From assembly GCF_026183675.1 (NCBI RefSeq), contig NZ_JAPIVK010000014.1:57135-121134 (forward strand): DNA of 64,000 bases. The letters are read 5' to 3'. This document shows positions 34,900 to 43,077 of this stretch, piece by piece (within the stretch, counting starts at the first letter, position 1; each line of letters starts with the position of its first letter). Origin of the DNA: Microbulbifer halophilus (GTDB lineage Bacteria > Pseudomonadota > Gammaproteobacteria > Pseudomonadales > Cellvibrionaceae). The position numbers and the translations under genes were made by a program. Below the pieces are notes generated by a model. That model ran no database searches, was not told the DNA's origin, and saw only the letters and a program-made list of their open reading frames with translations.

Positions 34900-35796
34900 A
34901 TGCTCCACTATTTTCTGAAAAAGCGTCTGCAAAAGCACGATGCCAATAACAACCTGAAGCTCGAAGCGATGGTGCGCTCGCAGTTGCTACAGCAACAGGC
35001 GCTTGTCGGCAACGAGCTCGGTGTCGGCAACGACAGGGAACACAATATCGTCGTCTCCCTGACCTCCTTCGACAAGCGTATCGACGATGTCTATCTGTGC
35101 ATCGAAAGCCTCTTCCAACAGTCACTGAAAGCGGACGCGATAGTGCTGTGGCTGTCTGCAAAAAATTTTCCCGACAGGTCCCTGCCGGAAATCCTGCGCA
35201 GACAACAGGAGCGCGGTCTGCAGGTTGTCTTCGTGGAGGAGGATCTGGGGCCCTACAAAAAGTACTTCTACGCCTTCGACCGCTTCCCGGACAGTCTCAT
35301 CATCACCGTGGATGACGATATCCTCTACCCGCCGGATATGGTCGACAAGCTCTACCGCGCCTGGTTGCGCGACCCGGCGCACATCCACTGCCACCGTGGC
35401 CACCGAATGCTGCCGGACAGGCGCGGTGGGCTGCGACCCTACGGCGAGTGGCAATCCGGAGACTTCGGCGATGAGCCATCCCCCCGGGTATTTCCCATCG
35501 GTATGGGCGGAGTGCTGTATTTCCCCGGTTCCCTGCACGAAGACGCTTTCAATAAAGAGAAGTTCATGGCGCTCTGCCCGGGGGCGGACGATGTGTGGCT
35601 GAAGGCGATGAGCCTTAAAAAAGGCACCCTGAGTGCGAGGGTGGCGGATTCGCGCCACTGGAAACAGCGCTTTCTCACCCTTCCGGGGTCCCAGTCCCAC
35701 TCCCTGAAGAGAGCGAACTGGGACAGGTGCACTGGCAACGATGCCAAGGTTCGCGCCGTGTTTTCTGAGTACGGCCTCTACGATCGACTCAAGTGA
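34900..35796 (+). CDS. Glycosyltransferase-like protein (GT-A, family unclear)
   Basis: 298 residues. After a basic N-terminus a GT-A-type domain follows: IVVSLTSFDKRIDDVYLCI, QSLKADAIVLWLS, and a DxD-like metal site in IITVDDDILYPPDMVD (about 130-146), later FPIGMGGVLYFPGS and a distal GADDVWLKAM acidic motif. No membrane segments, so probably cytoplasmic or membrane-peripheral, acting on lipid A-core. Linkage and donor unknown. It comes about 90 bases after ilvE on the same strand. Confidence 0.8.
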   Translation: MLHYFLKKRLQKHDANNNLKLEAMVRSQLLQQQALVGNELGVGNDREHNIVVSLTSFDKRIDDVYLCIESLFQQSLKADAIVLWLSAKNFPDRSLPEILRRQQERGLQVVFVEEDLGPYKKYFYAFDRFPDSLIITVDDDILYPPDMVDKLYRAWLRDPAHIHCHRGHRMLPDRRGGLRPYGEWQSGDFGDEPSPRVFPIGMGGVLYFPGSLHEDAFNKEKFMALCPGADDVWLKAMSLKKGTLSARVADSRHWKQRFLTLPGSQSHSLKRANWDRCTGNDAKVRAVFSEYGLYDRLK

Positions 35797-35814
35797 ATTG
35801 AGGGGTGACCCCCG

Positions 35815-35940
35815 TAGGGTGGGCAAAGGAGCGAAGCGACGTGCCCATATTCCCGGCCTTGATGGGCACGAGCCCGCCATGGATGGTGGGGATGCAGAGA
35901 ACGCATGGAGCAATTCTCTGCCTGCGCTTTGCCCATCCAC
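35815..35940. repeat. Inverted repeat with GGGTGGGCAAAG ... CTTTGCCCATCC ends
   Basis: The outer segments pair, and between them GTGCCCAT/GATGGGCAC and GCAGAGA/TCTCTGC form further stems. It lies between the convergent glycosyltransferase and ugd genes. This GGAGCGAAGCGACGTGCCCA type of repeat is familiar from many proteobacterial intergenic regions. Confidence 0.65.
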
Positions 35941-35972
35941 CGGGCTGGCTGAATAAGCCGCTGTAGGGGCAA

Positions 35973-37304
35973 TCAGCGCTGCGGGCGGCCGACACAATAG
36001 TATTCGATGCCGGCACCGACCAGCTGTTGCGGGTCGTAGAGGTTGCGGCCGTCGAACACCACCGGCTGTTTCAGCGCCGATTTAACGGATGGGATGTCGA
36101 TGGCCTTGAACTGTTGCCACTCCGTGGCCACGATCAGGGCATCGGCGCCGTCCAGCGCCTCCTCCTTGCTGCCGCACAGTTGCAGATCGTCGCGGGCGCC
36201 GTAGATGCGGCGGCATTCGTCCATGGCCTCGGGGTCGAAGGCCTGCACTCGTGCGCCCTGTTCCCACAGCCGCTCCATCAGTACCCGCGCCGGCGCCTCG
36301 CGCATATCGTCGGTGTTGGGCTTGAACGACAGCCCCCAGAGGGCGAAAGTCCTGCCGGCCAGTTCTCCAGCGAAGTGTGCCTCTACCTTGTTTACCAGAT
36401 AGTGTTTCTGTCGCTCGTTACAGGATTCTACCGAAGTCAGGATTTCCGCCGGCAGGTCCATTTCGCGCGCGGATGAGATCAGAGCCTTGACGTCCTTGGG
36501 AAAGCAGGAGCCGCCGTAACCGATACCCGGGTAGATGAAGTGGTAACCCACCCTCGGGTCCGAGCCGATGCCCTGGCGCACCGCCTCGATATCCGCGCCC
36601 ATACGGTCGGCGATATTGGCCATCTCGTTCATGAAGCTGATCTTGGTGGCCAGCATGCAATTGGCGGCGTACTTGGTCAGCTCCGCGCTCTTCACATCCA
36701 TCACCAGGATCCGGTCGTGGTTGCGGTTGAAGGGGGCGTAGAGCTGGCGCAACTTCTGTTCGGATTCGTCATCCGAGGTGCCGATGATGATGCGGTCCGG
36801 CTTCATGCAGTCGGCGACCGCGGAACCCTCCTTGAGGAATTCCGGGTTGGAGATCACATCGAAGTCCAGATCCGACCGCCCGCGTTCGGCCAGTTTGCCC
36901 TCCACCGCAGTGCGTACCTTGTCGGCGGTGCCGACGGGCACGGTGGATTTGGTGATGATGAATTTCTTCTCGTCCATATGGCCGGCGATGGTGGCGGCCA
37001 CTGTCAGCACATGGCGCAGGTCCGCGGAGCCATCCTCATCCGGGGGCGTGCCCACGGCGATAAAGATCAGTTCGCCGTGCGCGACGCCGTGGGCGGCGTC
37101 GGTGGAGAAGCTCAGGTTGCCTGCGGCGATGCTGTTTTCCACCAGCGGCTCCAGGCCGGGCTCGTAGATGGGGATATGGCCCTGGGTCAGGCGCGCCACC
37201 TTGTCCTCGTCGATATCGATGCAGACCACCTTGTTGCCGGCTTCCGCCAGCACTGCGGCCTGTACTAGGCCGACATAGCCTGTGCCAAAAACAGTAACGT
37301 TCAT
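35973..37304 (-). CDS. ugd: UDP-glucose 6-dehydrogenase
   Basis: 443 residues; oxidises UDP-glucose to UDP-glucuronate with NAD. N-terminal Rossmann motif [19 protein letters not shown], catalytic Cys in [14 protein letters not shown] (about 255-270), and the C-terminal UDP-binding domain with [19 protein letters not shown]. The ATG yielding [12 protein letters not shown] is the normal family start; the frame upstream is non-coding. Together with the UDP-glucuronate 4-epimerase later in the window it can supply UDP-GlcA and UDP-GalA to the glycosyltransferases. Confidence 0.96.
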   Translation of the reverse strand: MNVTVFGTGYVGLVQAAVLAEAGNKVVCIDIDEDKVARLTQGHIPIYEPGLEPLVENSIAAGNLSFSTDAAHGVAHGELIFIAVGTPPDEDGSADLRHVLTVAATIAGHMDEKKFIITKSTVPVGTADKVRTAVEGKLAERGRSDLDFDVISNPEFLKEGSAVADCMKPDRIIIGTSDDESEQKLRQLYAPFNRNHDRILVMDVKSAELTKYAANCMLATKISFMNEMANIADRMGADIEAVRQGIGSDPRVGYHFIYPGIGYGGSCFPKDVKALISSAREMDLPAEILTSVESCNERQKHYLVNKVEAHFAGELAGRTFALWGLSFKPNTDDMREAPARVLMERLWEQGARVQAFDPEAMDECRRIYGARDDLQLCGSKEEALDGADALIVATEWQQFKAIDIPSVKSALKQPVVFDGRNLYDPQQLVGAGIEYYCVGRPQR

Positions 37305-37376
37305 CAGATTTTGCGCGAGAAACCCCGTACTTGAGTGCGGGGAGGGATAGCGCGGCGCCGTCTGGCGCCCCATTAC

Positions 37377-38615
37377 TCGCTGCCTCCTTCTTTAACTGGC
37401 TATCTATACAGTAGTTGGTTACTATAGAGCGCATGACGAAACGCGCCTACAAGTACCGTTTCTACCCGACTTCTGAGCAGAAACAGCTGCTGGCTCAGAC
37501 GTTTGGTTGTGTGCGCTTCGTCTACAACGCGGTACTTCGCTATCGTACCGATGCCTTCAGTGAGCGCAAAGACAAGATTGGCTTCACCGCAGCGAATACC
37601 TGCCTGTCCAGGATGAAAAAGGCTGAGGGCATGGCCTTTCTTCGTGATGTCAGCTCGGTACCGCTGCAGCAGTGTCTTCGCCATCAGCAGACCGCGTTCA
37701 AGAACTTCTATGAAGGCCGCGCCGGATATCCACGCTTCAAGCGCAAGCGGCACCGCCAGTCGGCTGAGTTCACTCGGTCGGCCTTCAAGTACCGCGATGG
37801 GCAATTGTTCCTGGCCAAATCCAAGGTGCCACTCGACATACGCTGGAGCCGAGAGCTGCCGAGTGCGCCCAGTACCGTCACTGTTTCCAGGGACTCCGCG
37901 GGCCGGTACTTTGTCTCTTGCCTGTGTGAATTCGAGCCTGAGTCGCTGTCCGTCACCCCACGGATGACCGGCATCGATCTCGGACTGAAAGACTTGTTCG
38001 TCACCGACCGGGGAGAACGAATCGGCAATCCCCGCCACACAGCGAAATACGCAGCTAGACTGGCCAAGGCGCAGCGTCGCCTGAGCAAGAAAAAGCTCGG
38101 CTCGAAAAACCGTGCCAAGGCCCGGCAGAAAGTGGCCCGTCTTCACGCCAAGATCTCCGATTGCCGGATGGACCGCCTGCATTGGCTGTCCCGTAAGATC
38201 GTCAACGAGAACCAAGTGATCTGCGTCGAATCCCTGAAAGTGAAGAACATGGTGCGCAACCCCAGTCTAGCCAAGTCGATCAACGATGCGGGCTGGGGAG
38301 AGTTCGTTCGCCAGCTTGCGTACAAGGCCGCCTGGGCGGGGCGCCGACTGGTGGCCATCGACCCGTGGTATCCGTCCAGTAAACGCTGCTCGGGCTGCGG
38401 GTATATCACCGAATCGCTACCGTTGCACATCCGCTCCTGGACCTGCCCTGAATGCTCAGTGGACCATGATCGCGATGTGAACGCCGCGATCAATATCAAA
38501 GCCGCCGGGCTGGCGGTGTTAGCCCTTGGAGAGAATGTAAGTGGCATGGAGCCGGTCTCTATGTCCTGTTCTTGATGAATTGGGAATCCCCCTTCTTAAA
38601 GAGGGGAGTAGTCAA
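37377..38615 (+). mobile_element. IS200/IS605-type element with tnpB only
   Basis: Ends are estimated. Left: a subterminal imperfect hairpin CTATACAGTA-GTTGGT-TACTATAG (37404-37427, 8-bp stem with a 2-base bulge), with TTAC at 37373-37376 as a possible cleavage/TAM sequence. Right: a hairpin TCCCC...GGGGA (38587-38607) followed by TCAA at 38612-38615, like right-end cleavage sites in this family. There is no tnpA (Y1 transposase), so movement would need one in trans. It lies between ugd and a glycosyltransferase without breaking either gene. Confidence 0.7.
37433..38575 (+). CDS. tnpB: TnpB, RNA-guided nuclease of IS200/IS605-type element
   Basis: 380 residues, intact. N-terminal helix-turn-helix/OrfB region (KRAYKYRFYPTSEQKQLL), then a RuvC-like nuclease with Asp182 (GIDLGLKD), Glu266 (CVESLKVKNM) and Asp348 (DHDRDVNAAINI), and a zinc finger CSGCG ... 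CPEC between the last two. In studied members TnpB cuts DNA next to a short TAM, guided by an RNA from the element's right end, and favours retention of the element. All catalytic residues are present, so it is probably active. The ATG is chosen for the usual MTKRAYKYR start. Confidence 0.93.
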   Translation: MTKRAYKYRFYPTSEQKQLLAQTFGCVRFVYNAVLRYRTDAFSERKDKIGFTAANTCLSRMKKAEGMAFLRDVSSVPLQQCLRHQQTAFKNFYEGRAGYPRFKRKRHRQSAEFTRSAFKYRDGQLFLAKSKVPLDIRWSRELPSAPSTVTVSRDSAGRYFVSCLCEFEPESLSVTPRMTGIDLGLKDLFVTDRGERIGNPRHTAKYAARLAKAQRRLSKKKLGSKNRAKARQKVARLHAKISDCRMDRLHWLSRKIVNENQVICVESLKVKNMVRNPSLAKSINDAGWGEFVRQLAYKAAWAGRRLVAIDPWYPSSKRCSGCGYITESLPLHIRSWTCPECSVDHDRDVNAAINIKAAGLAVLALGENVSGMEPVSMSCS

Positions 38616-38630
38616 CCGAATGACTCTGGT
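38500..38630 (+). ncRNA. Candidate TnpB guide RNA (omega/reRNA), overlapping the tnpB 3' end
   Basis: By analogy with known IS200/IS605 systems: the scaffold would comprise the last part of tnpB and the right-end hairpin (38587-38607), ending near TCAA at 38615; the bases just after, starting CCGAATGACTCTGG, would be the guide. The 5' end is a guess. Position and hairpin support it; no transcription evidence is available. Confidence 0.5.
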
Positions 38631-38670
38631 TGTCGATGGGTTTTCAGTCGGACCGCATCCGACCGGTTGT

Positions 38671-38893
38671 GTTCAGTTCTCTAGTTTCGGCGGCCGGGGC
38701 GGGGAGCGCCTTTCCGGGACACGCCGTGAATACGTCCCTGGCAGTTTTTTGCTCCTGCAAAAACTGCACTTCCGCCATCCATGGCGGTCGTAGGTTGTCT
38801 GCGAGGTCCCTCTCGCAGACAGTCCCGGAAAGGCGCTCCCCGCCCCGGCTCGTGGCACCGAAAAGCATTTCGAACTTAGAAGCTTGAGTTCAG
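38671..38893. repeat. GAATACATCCCTG palindromic element, copy D (after the tnpB element)
   Basis: Inner arms 38693-38720 and 38822-38849 match at 28 of 28. The 101-base centre has CGCCGTGAATACGTCCCTGG, then an extra hairpin-rich block (GCAGTTTTT...AAAAACTGC) splitting the TAGG, then TCTGCGAG-GTCCCT-CTCGCAGA directly before the right arm. The right outer flank GGCTCGTGGCACC ... CTTGAG resembles those of copies C and E. Fills the spacer between the TnpB element and a convergent glycosyltransferase. Confidence 0.87.
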
Positions 38894-38920
38894 TTGTTCC
38901 GGGCGCGGAGCCGCGAATCG

Positions 38921-39949
38921 CTATTGTACCGGATGCCGGGCCCAGACATAGTCGTGACTGTACGGCAGCTCCATGGCGCTTTCCACGATGTAGCGAGCGT
39001 AGAGGGTATTGTTGATTTCCCGGTGGAAGAATTCCCGGCAGCGGCCGGCCCAGTGGCGGCGCTTGTCGTCGTCGTGGTGGAATTCCCGCAGTTGCTCGAG
39101 TAGCGCTGCCTCGCTGTCGAAGTACACCAGGGTCTCCTCCGGCATAAAGTCCTCGAGGTGCGCCGCCGCGTGGGTGAATACCAGCAGCCCGTTGCCGGCC
39201 ATCTGCGCCATGCGTGCGGATGAGTACCAGCGGTAGCCCTCCTGCCGGTTCAAGTTCAGCCCCATTTTGCTGTCGGCGAGGATATGGTCGTAGTCGCGGC
39301 CCCACAGGGCCGGCTGTCCGAACATGCCCGGCGTGCGGAACTCGAAGTCCGCCGGCAGTTGCGCTTTCAGGTCGCGCACCAGTTGCCCGCGTTCGGTATG
39401 GGCCTGTGACTTGCTGCAGAACAACAGGTCCACCGGCAGGTCTGTGTGCACACTGGAATCGGCCGTTTCCACAGATGGATCCACCGGGTTGGGCATATGG
39501 TGGAGCTTCGCCCGCCGGCCCGCGTAGGGTGCCAGTTCCGAGCTGCCGGTGGACACGAACATGGCATCGGCAATTTCGCAGCGCCTGGCGATACTGTCGG
39601 CATTGCGCGGCACGAACAGCGGGTCGTTGTTGCAGCCGGCGATGACCGTCTGGGGGCGCAGCCGGCGGATTTCGCTGAAGGTGTCGTTGTCGATCAGGTC
39701 GCAGTGGCCAAAAATCACCAGATCCGGCTCGAAAGCCTCGACGGCCTGCAGGAGGCGGCGGTTGATTTTCCGGCGGCTGGCCAGTTCGCGGATACGCAGC
39801 GGCGCCTCGTAGGCGGCCACATCGCGGTCGCTGAAGGCCAGCACATTGTTTCCGGCGCGCACCAGTCCGGTGTAGAGCTTGAGCGCCCAGCTGACACTGG
39901 TGTGGCCGTATTTTCGCTGCTGGTGATTGTCGACGTGGATAATTCGCAT
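38921..39949 (-). CDS. Glycosyltransferase, GT-B fold (CgeB/GT1-like)
   Basis: 342 residues without membrane segments. N-terminal MRIIHVDNHQQRKYGHTSVS, the DLVIFGHCDLI segment, and a C-terminal half with MPNPVDPS and SKMGLNLNRQEGYRWYSSARM, then MAGNGLLVFTH, match the CgeB-like/GT1 C-terminal domain that binds nucleotide sugar. Donor and acceptor unknown; context suggests an LPS core or O-chain sugar. Convergent with tnpB, divergent from the ELM1-family gene. Confidence 0.82.
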   Translation of the reverse strand: MRIIHVDNHQQRKYGHTSVSWALKLYTGLVRAGNNVLAFSDRDVAAYEAPLRIRELASRRKINRRLLQAVEAFEPDLVIFGHCDLIDNDTFSEIRRLRPQTVIAGCNNDPLFVPRNADSIARRCEIADAMFVSTGSSELAPYAGRRAKLHHMPNPVDPSVETADSSVHTDLPVDLLFCSKSQAHTERGQLVRDLKAQLPADFEFRTPGMFGQPALWGRDYDHILADSKMGLNLNRQEGYRWYSSARMAQMAGNGLLVFTHAAAHLEDFMPEETLVYFDSEAALLEQLREFHHDDDKRRHWAGRCREFFHREINNTLYARYIVESAMELPYSHDYVWARHPVQ

Positions 39950-40087
39950 AGGGGCTGGAGCCGCTGGCTGAAAATGGACGCCGCGGTATCGGGCGGGTCG
40001 ACCGCAACCGCGGGCAGCGGCTGAATACGGGGAGCAAATTATAAAGCAGCCCGGCGGGGCTTCAACCGCGTCTGGGCTTGGGGTAGC

Positions 40088-41062
40088 ATGGCCTCCCTTC
40101 GCGCCCGGGCCCGGGCGCTGTCAAATTCAATGCTCCGGGGTCCCCAATTGCGGCTGACGGTCTGGCGTTTTCTCGATGGCAATCGCGCGCACGAAAAGCA
40201 GAGCGCGGCGCTGCTCGCCGGCCTGCGCGAGTGCGTCGGCGAGGTCACCTGTTGTGAGATTCGCGAGCCGGGCTCGCTGGCCGCGCTGCGCCCGGCTTTC
40301 GCCGATTCGCTGCGCCGGCTGCCGCGGCCCGACCTGCTGTTCGGCGCCGGGCGCCGCAGCCACTGGCCGGTGCTGCTGGCCAAGCGCTGGTTCGGCGGCA
40401 TCAGTGTGGCGATCAACCGGCCGACGCTGCCGATCCGCTGTTTCGATTACGCCATCGCGCCCGAGCACGACCGCCCGGCGGCGCTGGAGAATGTGATCCT
40501 GAGCCGGGGGGCGCTGACCGAGCCGCTGCCCCGTGGCGACATGCAGCCGGGGGCCGGCCTGCTGCTGCTGGGCGGGCCCAGCAAGCACTTCCGCTGGGAC
40601 GCTCAACTGGTGGAGCGGCAGGTGGCGGAGCTGCTGTCGGCCCCGGTCGACTGGCTGGTTTCCGACAGCCGCCGCACGCCGGCCGGGGCGCTGGAGCGGG
40701 TTTCCGCGAGCGGCGCGCGGGTGCAGGGCTGGCGCCATTGCCCGCCGGACTGGCTGCCGCGACAGCTGGCGCGCGCGGAGCAGGTGTGGGTGACCGGCGA
40801 CAGTATTTCCATGGTCTTCGAGGCGCTGCAGAGCGAGGCCCGTGTGGGGGTGCTGCAGCTGCCCAGTCGCCACCGCGTCAACAAGGTGCGCAGCGCCATG
40901 CAACGCCTGGTGGACCAGGAGTTGGTCACCGATCGCGTCGCCGACGCCCGACGCCCCTGGAGTCGGCAGCGGGAAGCACTGAACCAGTACTATCACTGTG
41001 CCCGGGCGCTGCTGCGCCGCTGTGGCTGGCTGGATGGAGGAGTCGTTGATCCCCGTATTTGA
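40088..41062 (+). CDS. ELM1/GtrOC1-family glycosyltransferase-like protein
   Basis: 324 residues of the mitochondrial-fission ELM1 family (DUF1022), which in bacteria are GT-B-like proteins of LPS loci. Features: LTVWRFLDGNRAHEKQ near the start, GAGRRSHWP, LLLLGGPSKHFRWD, and the VWVTGDSISMVFEALQSEA motif near the end. The ATG at 40130 (giving MLRGPQLRLTVW) fits homologue starts equally well or better. Probably transfers a sugar in envelope synthesis (inference). A glycosyltransferase gene follows within 35 bases. Confidence 0.8.
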   Translation: MASLRARARALSNSMLRGPQLRLTVWRFLDGNRAHEKQSAALLAGLRECVGEVTCCEIREPGSLAALRPAFADSLRRLPRPDLLFGAGRRSHWPVLLAKRWFGGISVAINRPTLPIRCFDYAIAPEHDRPAALENVILSRGALTEPLPRGDMQPGAGLLLLGGPSKHFRWDAQLVERQVAELLSAPVDWLVSDSRRTPAGALERVSASGARVQGWRHCPPDWLPRQLARAEQVWVTGDSISMVFEALQSEARVGVLQLPSRHRVNKVRSAMQRLVDQELVTDRVADARRPWSRQREALNQYYHCARALLRRCGWLDGGVVDPRI

Positions 41063-41095
41063 TATCCCGCCGGAGCGTCGCGCCCGGAGGTGTCC

Positions 41096-42190
41096 GTGAT
41101 CCTGATTACCACGCAGAATTTTCCCCCCGACCGCGGCGGTATGGAAAACCTGATGGGTGGCCTGGCGGAGGAACTGGCCGGGCGGGGGCAGCGGGTGTCC
41201 GTGTTCACCGGTCCCATCCTCGACGGTGGCGCGCCGCTGGAGGCAACGCGTTACCGTATTCGCCGTTTCGGCGGCTGGCGCTTCTGGTGGCGCCGCCGCA
41301 AGGCGGCCGTGGTGGCGGCAACAGTGCGTGCAGGCGGCGTGCAGGGGGTATTTGCCGATTCCTGGAAAAGCGCCGAACTGTTACCCGAACTCGGGATTCC
41401 CCTGGTGATACTCTCCCATGGCATGGAATTTCCCGTTAATCCCTCACCCCGGAAGTACGAGCGCATTCGCCGCACGCTGGCTGCCGCCGATACCGTGATT
41501 GCCAATTCCGTCTACACGGCGTCGCTGGTGAAGCCCTACCTGGCGGATGAAAGTCGAATCACCGTGATCAATCCCCCGATCGGTCCCCAGCCCCAACCGG
41601 ATCCGGAAAAGGTCGCGGCGTTGAGGGCGAGGATCGGCGACGGCGGGCCGGTGCTGTTTACCCTGGCCCGGCTGGAGCCCCGCAAGGGCGTGGATATGGT
41701 GATCCGCGCGCTGCCGGCCATTCGCGACAGATACCCGCAGGCAGTGTATCTCGTAGCGGGCGGGGGCGACGACCGCGCCCGCCTGGAGGGGCTCGCCGCC
41801 GCCGAGGGCGTGGCGGATGCGGTGCATTTCCTGGGGGGGATCGATGACGCGGACAAGGCGGCCCTCTATTCGCTGTCGGACCTGTTCGCGATGCCGGCGC
41901 GCCGCGAGGGGGATTCCGTCGAGGGATTCGGTATCGTCTACCGGGAGGCCAACTGGTACGGCGTACCGGCGCTGGCCGGGCGCGAAGGTGGCGCCGCGGA
42001 TGCCGTAACCGATGGGGAAACGGGGCTGCTGTGCGACGGTGCCGACCCGGCTGATGTCAGTGCCCGGATCCTGCAATTGCTCGACGATCCGGCCGCGCGG
42101 CGGCGGATGGGGGAGAAGGCAGCGGAAGTGGCCCGCGGGGCGGCGCAGTGGCGCGAGTCGATCGGGGCGTTCTTGGCAGCACTAGGTTAG
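41096..42190 (+). CDS. Glycosyltransferase family 4
   Basis: 364 residues, GT-B fold. ITTQNFPPDRGGMENLMGGLA is the acceptor-side start and ITVINPPIGPQPQPDPEKVA the linker; LFTLARLEPRKGVDMVIRA and the RREGDSVEGFGIVYREANWYG nucleotide-binding region (EGFGIVYREA, EX7E-type) mark the GT4 C-domain. I prefer the GTG at 41096 because CGGAGG lies five bases upstream. Adds a sugar to a lipid-linked or core glycan; specificity unknown. Probably co-transcribed with the ELM1-family gene. Confidence 0.92.
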   Translation: MILITTQNFPPDRGGMENLMGGLAEELAGRGQRVSVFTGPILDGGAPLEATRYRIRRFGGWRFWWRRRKAAVVAATVRAGGVQGVFADSWKSAELLPELGIPLVILSHGMEFPVNPSPRKYERIRRTLAAADTVIANSVYTASLVKPYLADESRITVINPPIGPQPQPDPEKVAALRARIGDGGPVLFTLARLEPRKGVDMVIRALPAIRDRYPQAVYLVAGGGDDRARLEGLAAAEGVADAVHFLGGIDDADKAALYSLSDLFAMPARREGDSVEGFGIVYREANWYGVPALAGREGGAADAVTDGETGLLCDGADPADVSARILQLLDDPAARRRMGEKAAEVARGAAQWRESIGAFLAALG

Positions 42191-42192
42191 CT

Positions 42193-42381
42193 GCTCAAGC
42201 TTCGGTGTTTAGATCCGGGAGCCAGTGTGGGGTGCGCCTTTCTGGGACACGGCTAGGCGCCCCCGCCGTATATACGTCCCCGTAGGCTTGTCCGCGAGGT
42301 CCCTCTCGCAGACAGTCCCAGAAAGGTGCACCCCACACTGACTTGTGCCGCCTTCAGGCGCAGCGGACCCCAAGACTTGAG
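42193..42381. repeat. GAATACATCCCTG palindromic element, copy E (between convergent genes)
   Basis: Inner arms 42223-42248 and 42315-42340 match at 25 of 26. The 66-base centre has the GGCTAGGCGCCCCC block of copy A, then CGCCGTATATACGTCCCCG, TAGGCTTGTCCGCGAGG and CTCTCGCAGACA. Outer flanks GCTCAAGCTTCGG and CTTGAG are related to those of copy C. Here the element could end transcription from both sides. Confidence 0.87.
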
Positions 42382-42387
42382 TTAGAG

Positions 42388-43068
42388 CTACCGGCGCTCC
42401 GCTTCCTTCCACGGAATCTGCCTGCCGGAAACCTCCCAGTGGACGCGCTTCCACATGCGCTGGATACGGCGCTCGATATAGTGCTGTGCGGCGGCCTCGA
42501 ACCATTTCGCCAGCGGCAGGAAGGAGGCGCAGCCGAGGCCGTCGACCAGGTAGAGCTCGGGTCTCTCTTCCGATGCCTCGTCGCCGGCCCGTTGCCATTG
42601 CACCACCAGGTTGTGGGGAAGCGGGTTCCTGGTCAGCATCCGGGTCCGGTGCAACCAGTCGGCGAATCGCTCCAGCGCAGCGGCGATGGGTTTGTCGAGG
42701 CCACGTTGCTGCAGGTAGGTTTCCAGGTTGGCGGCCGGCTCGCCCCGCTGGTCGAGGACCAACTGGGATACGGCGCCGGGACCCTCCGAAGTGGCCTGGA
42801 TACCGTACCAGCGGGGCAGGTGTTGCCAGGCGATGCTGTCGGGGTCGGCGTTGCGCAGGGCGGGCTGCGCGTGGCCCTCGGCCTCCCGCGCGTTGTCGTC
42901 GAACTGGCTGTCGCCCGACAGGCGCTTGTACCAGGCGGCGCGGTTGCGCAGTTCCTCGATGCGGCCGCTGCGCATCACCTTGACGCACAGGTCCGGCCGC
43001 TCGGGGTGCCGATAGCAGAGGCGGTTGCCGCCGCTGGCGAAGGGCTTCTGCCGGCTGAGATCGATCAA
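42388..43068 (-). CDS. YrbL family protein (PhoP-regulated, kinase-like)
   Basis: 226 residues. Begins IDLSRQKPFASGGNRLCYRHPE, followed by LCVKVM, matching E. coli YrbL (MIRLSEQSPLGTG, then CIKI), and retains NPLPHNLVV and ELYLVDGLGCASFLPLA, where kinases have the catalytic and DFG-like segments. The fold is protein-kinase-like and related to LPS-core kinases. Starts at TTG with GAGG seven bases upstream, ten bases after the preceding glycosyltransferase stop, so it is coupled to it. A role in phosphorylating the LPS core is plausible but unproven. Confidence 0.82.
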   Translation of the reverse strand: MIDLSRQKPFASGGNRLCYRHPERPDLCVKVMRSGRIEELRNRAAWYKRLSGDSQFDDNAREAEGHAQPALRNADPDSIAWQHLPRWYGIQATSEGPGAVSQLVLDQRGEPAANLETYLQQRGLDKPIAAALERFADWLHRTRMLTRNPLPHNLVVQWQRAGDEASEERPELYLVDGLGCASFLPLAKWFEAAAQHYIERRIQRMWKRVHWEVSGRQIPWKEAERR

Positions 43069-43077
43069 ATCCGGGCC

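Noticed and set aside
34900..35796. WaaF/WaaC heptosyltransferase after ilvE
   Set aside because: The protein has a GT-A DDD motif, not the GT-B heptosyltransferase features.
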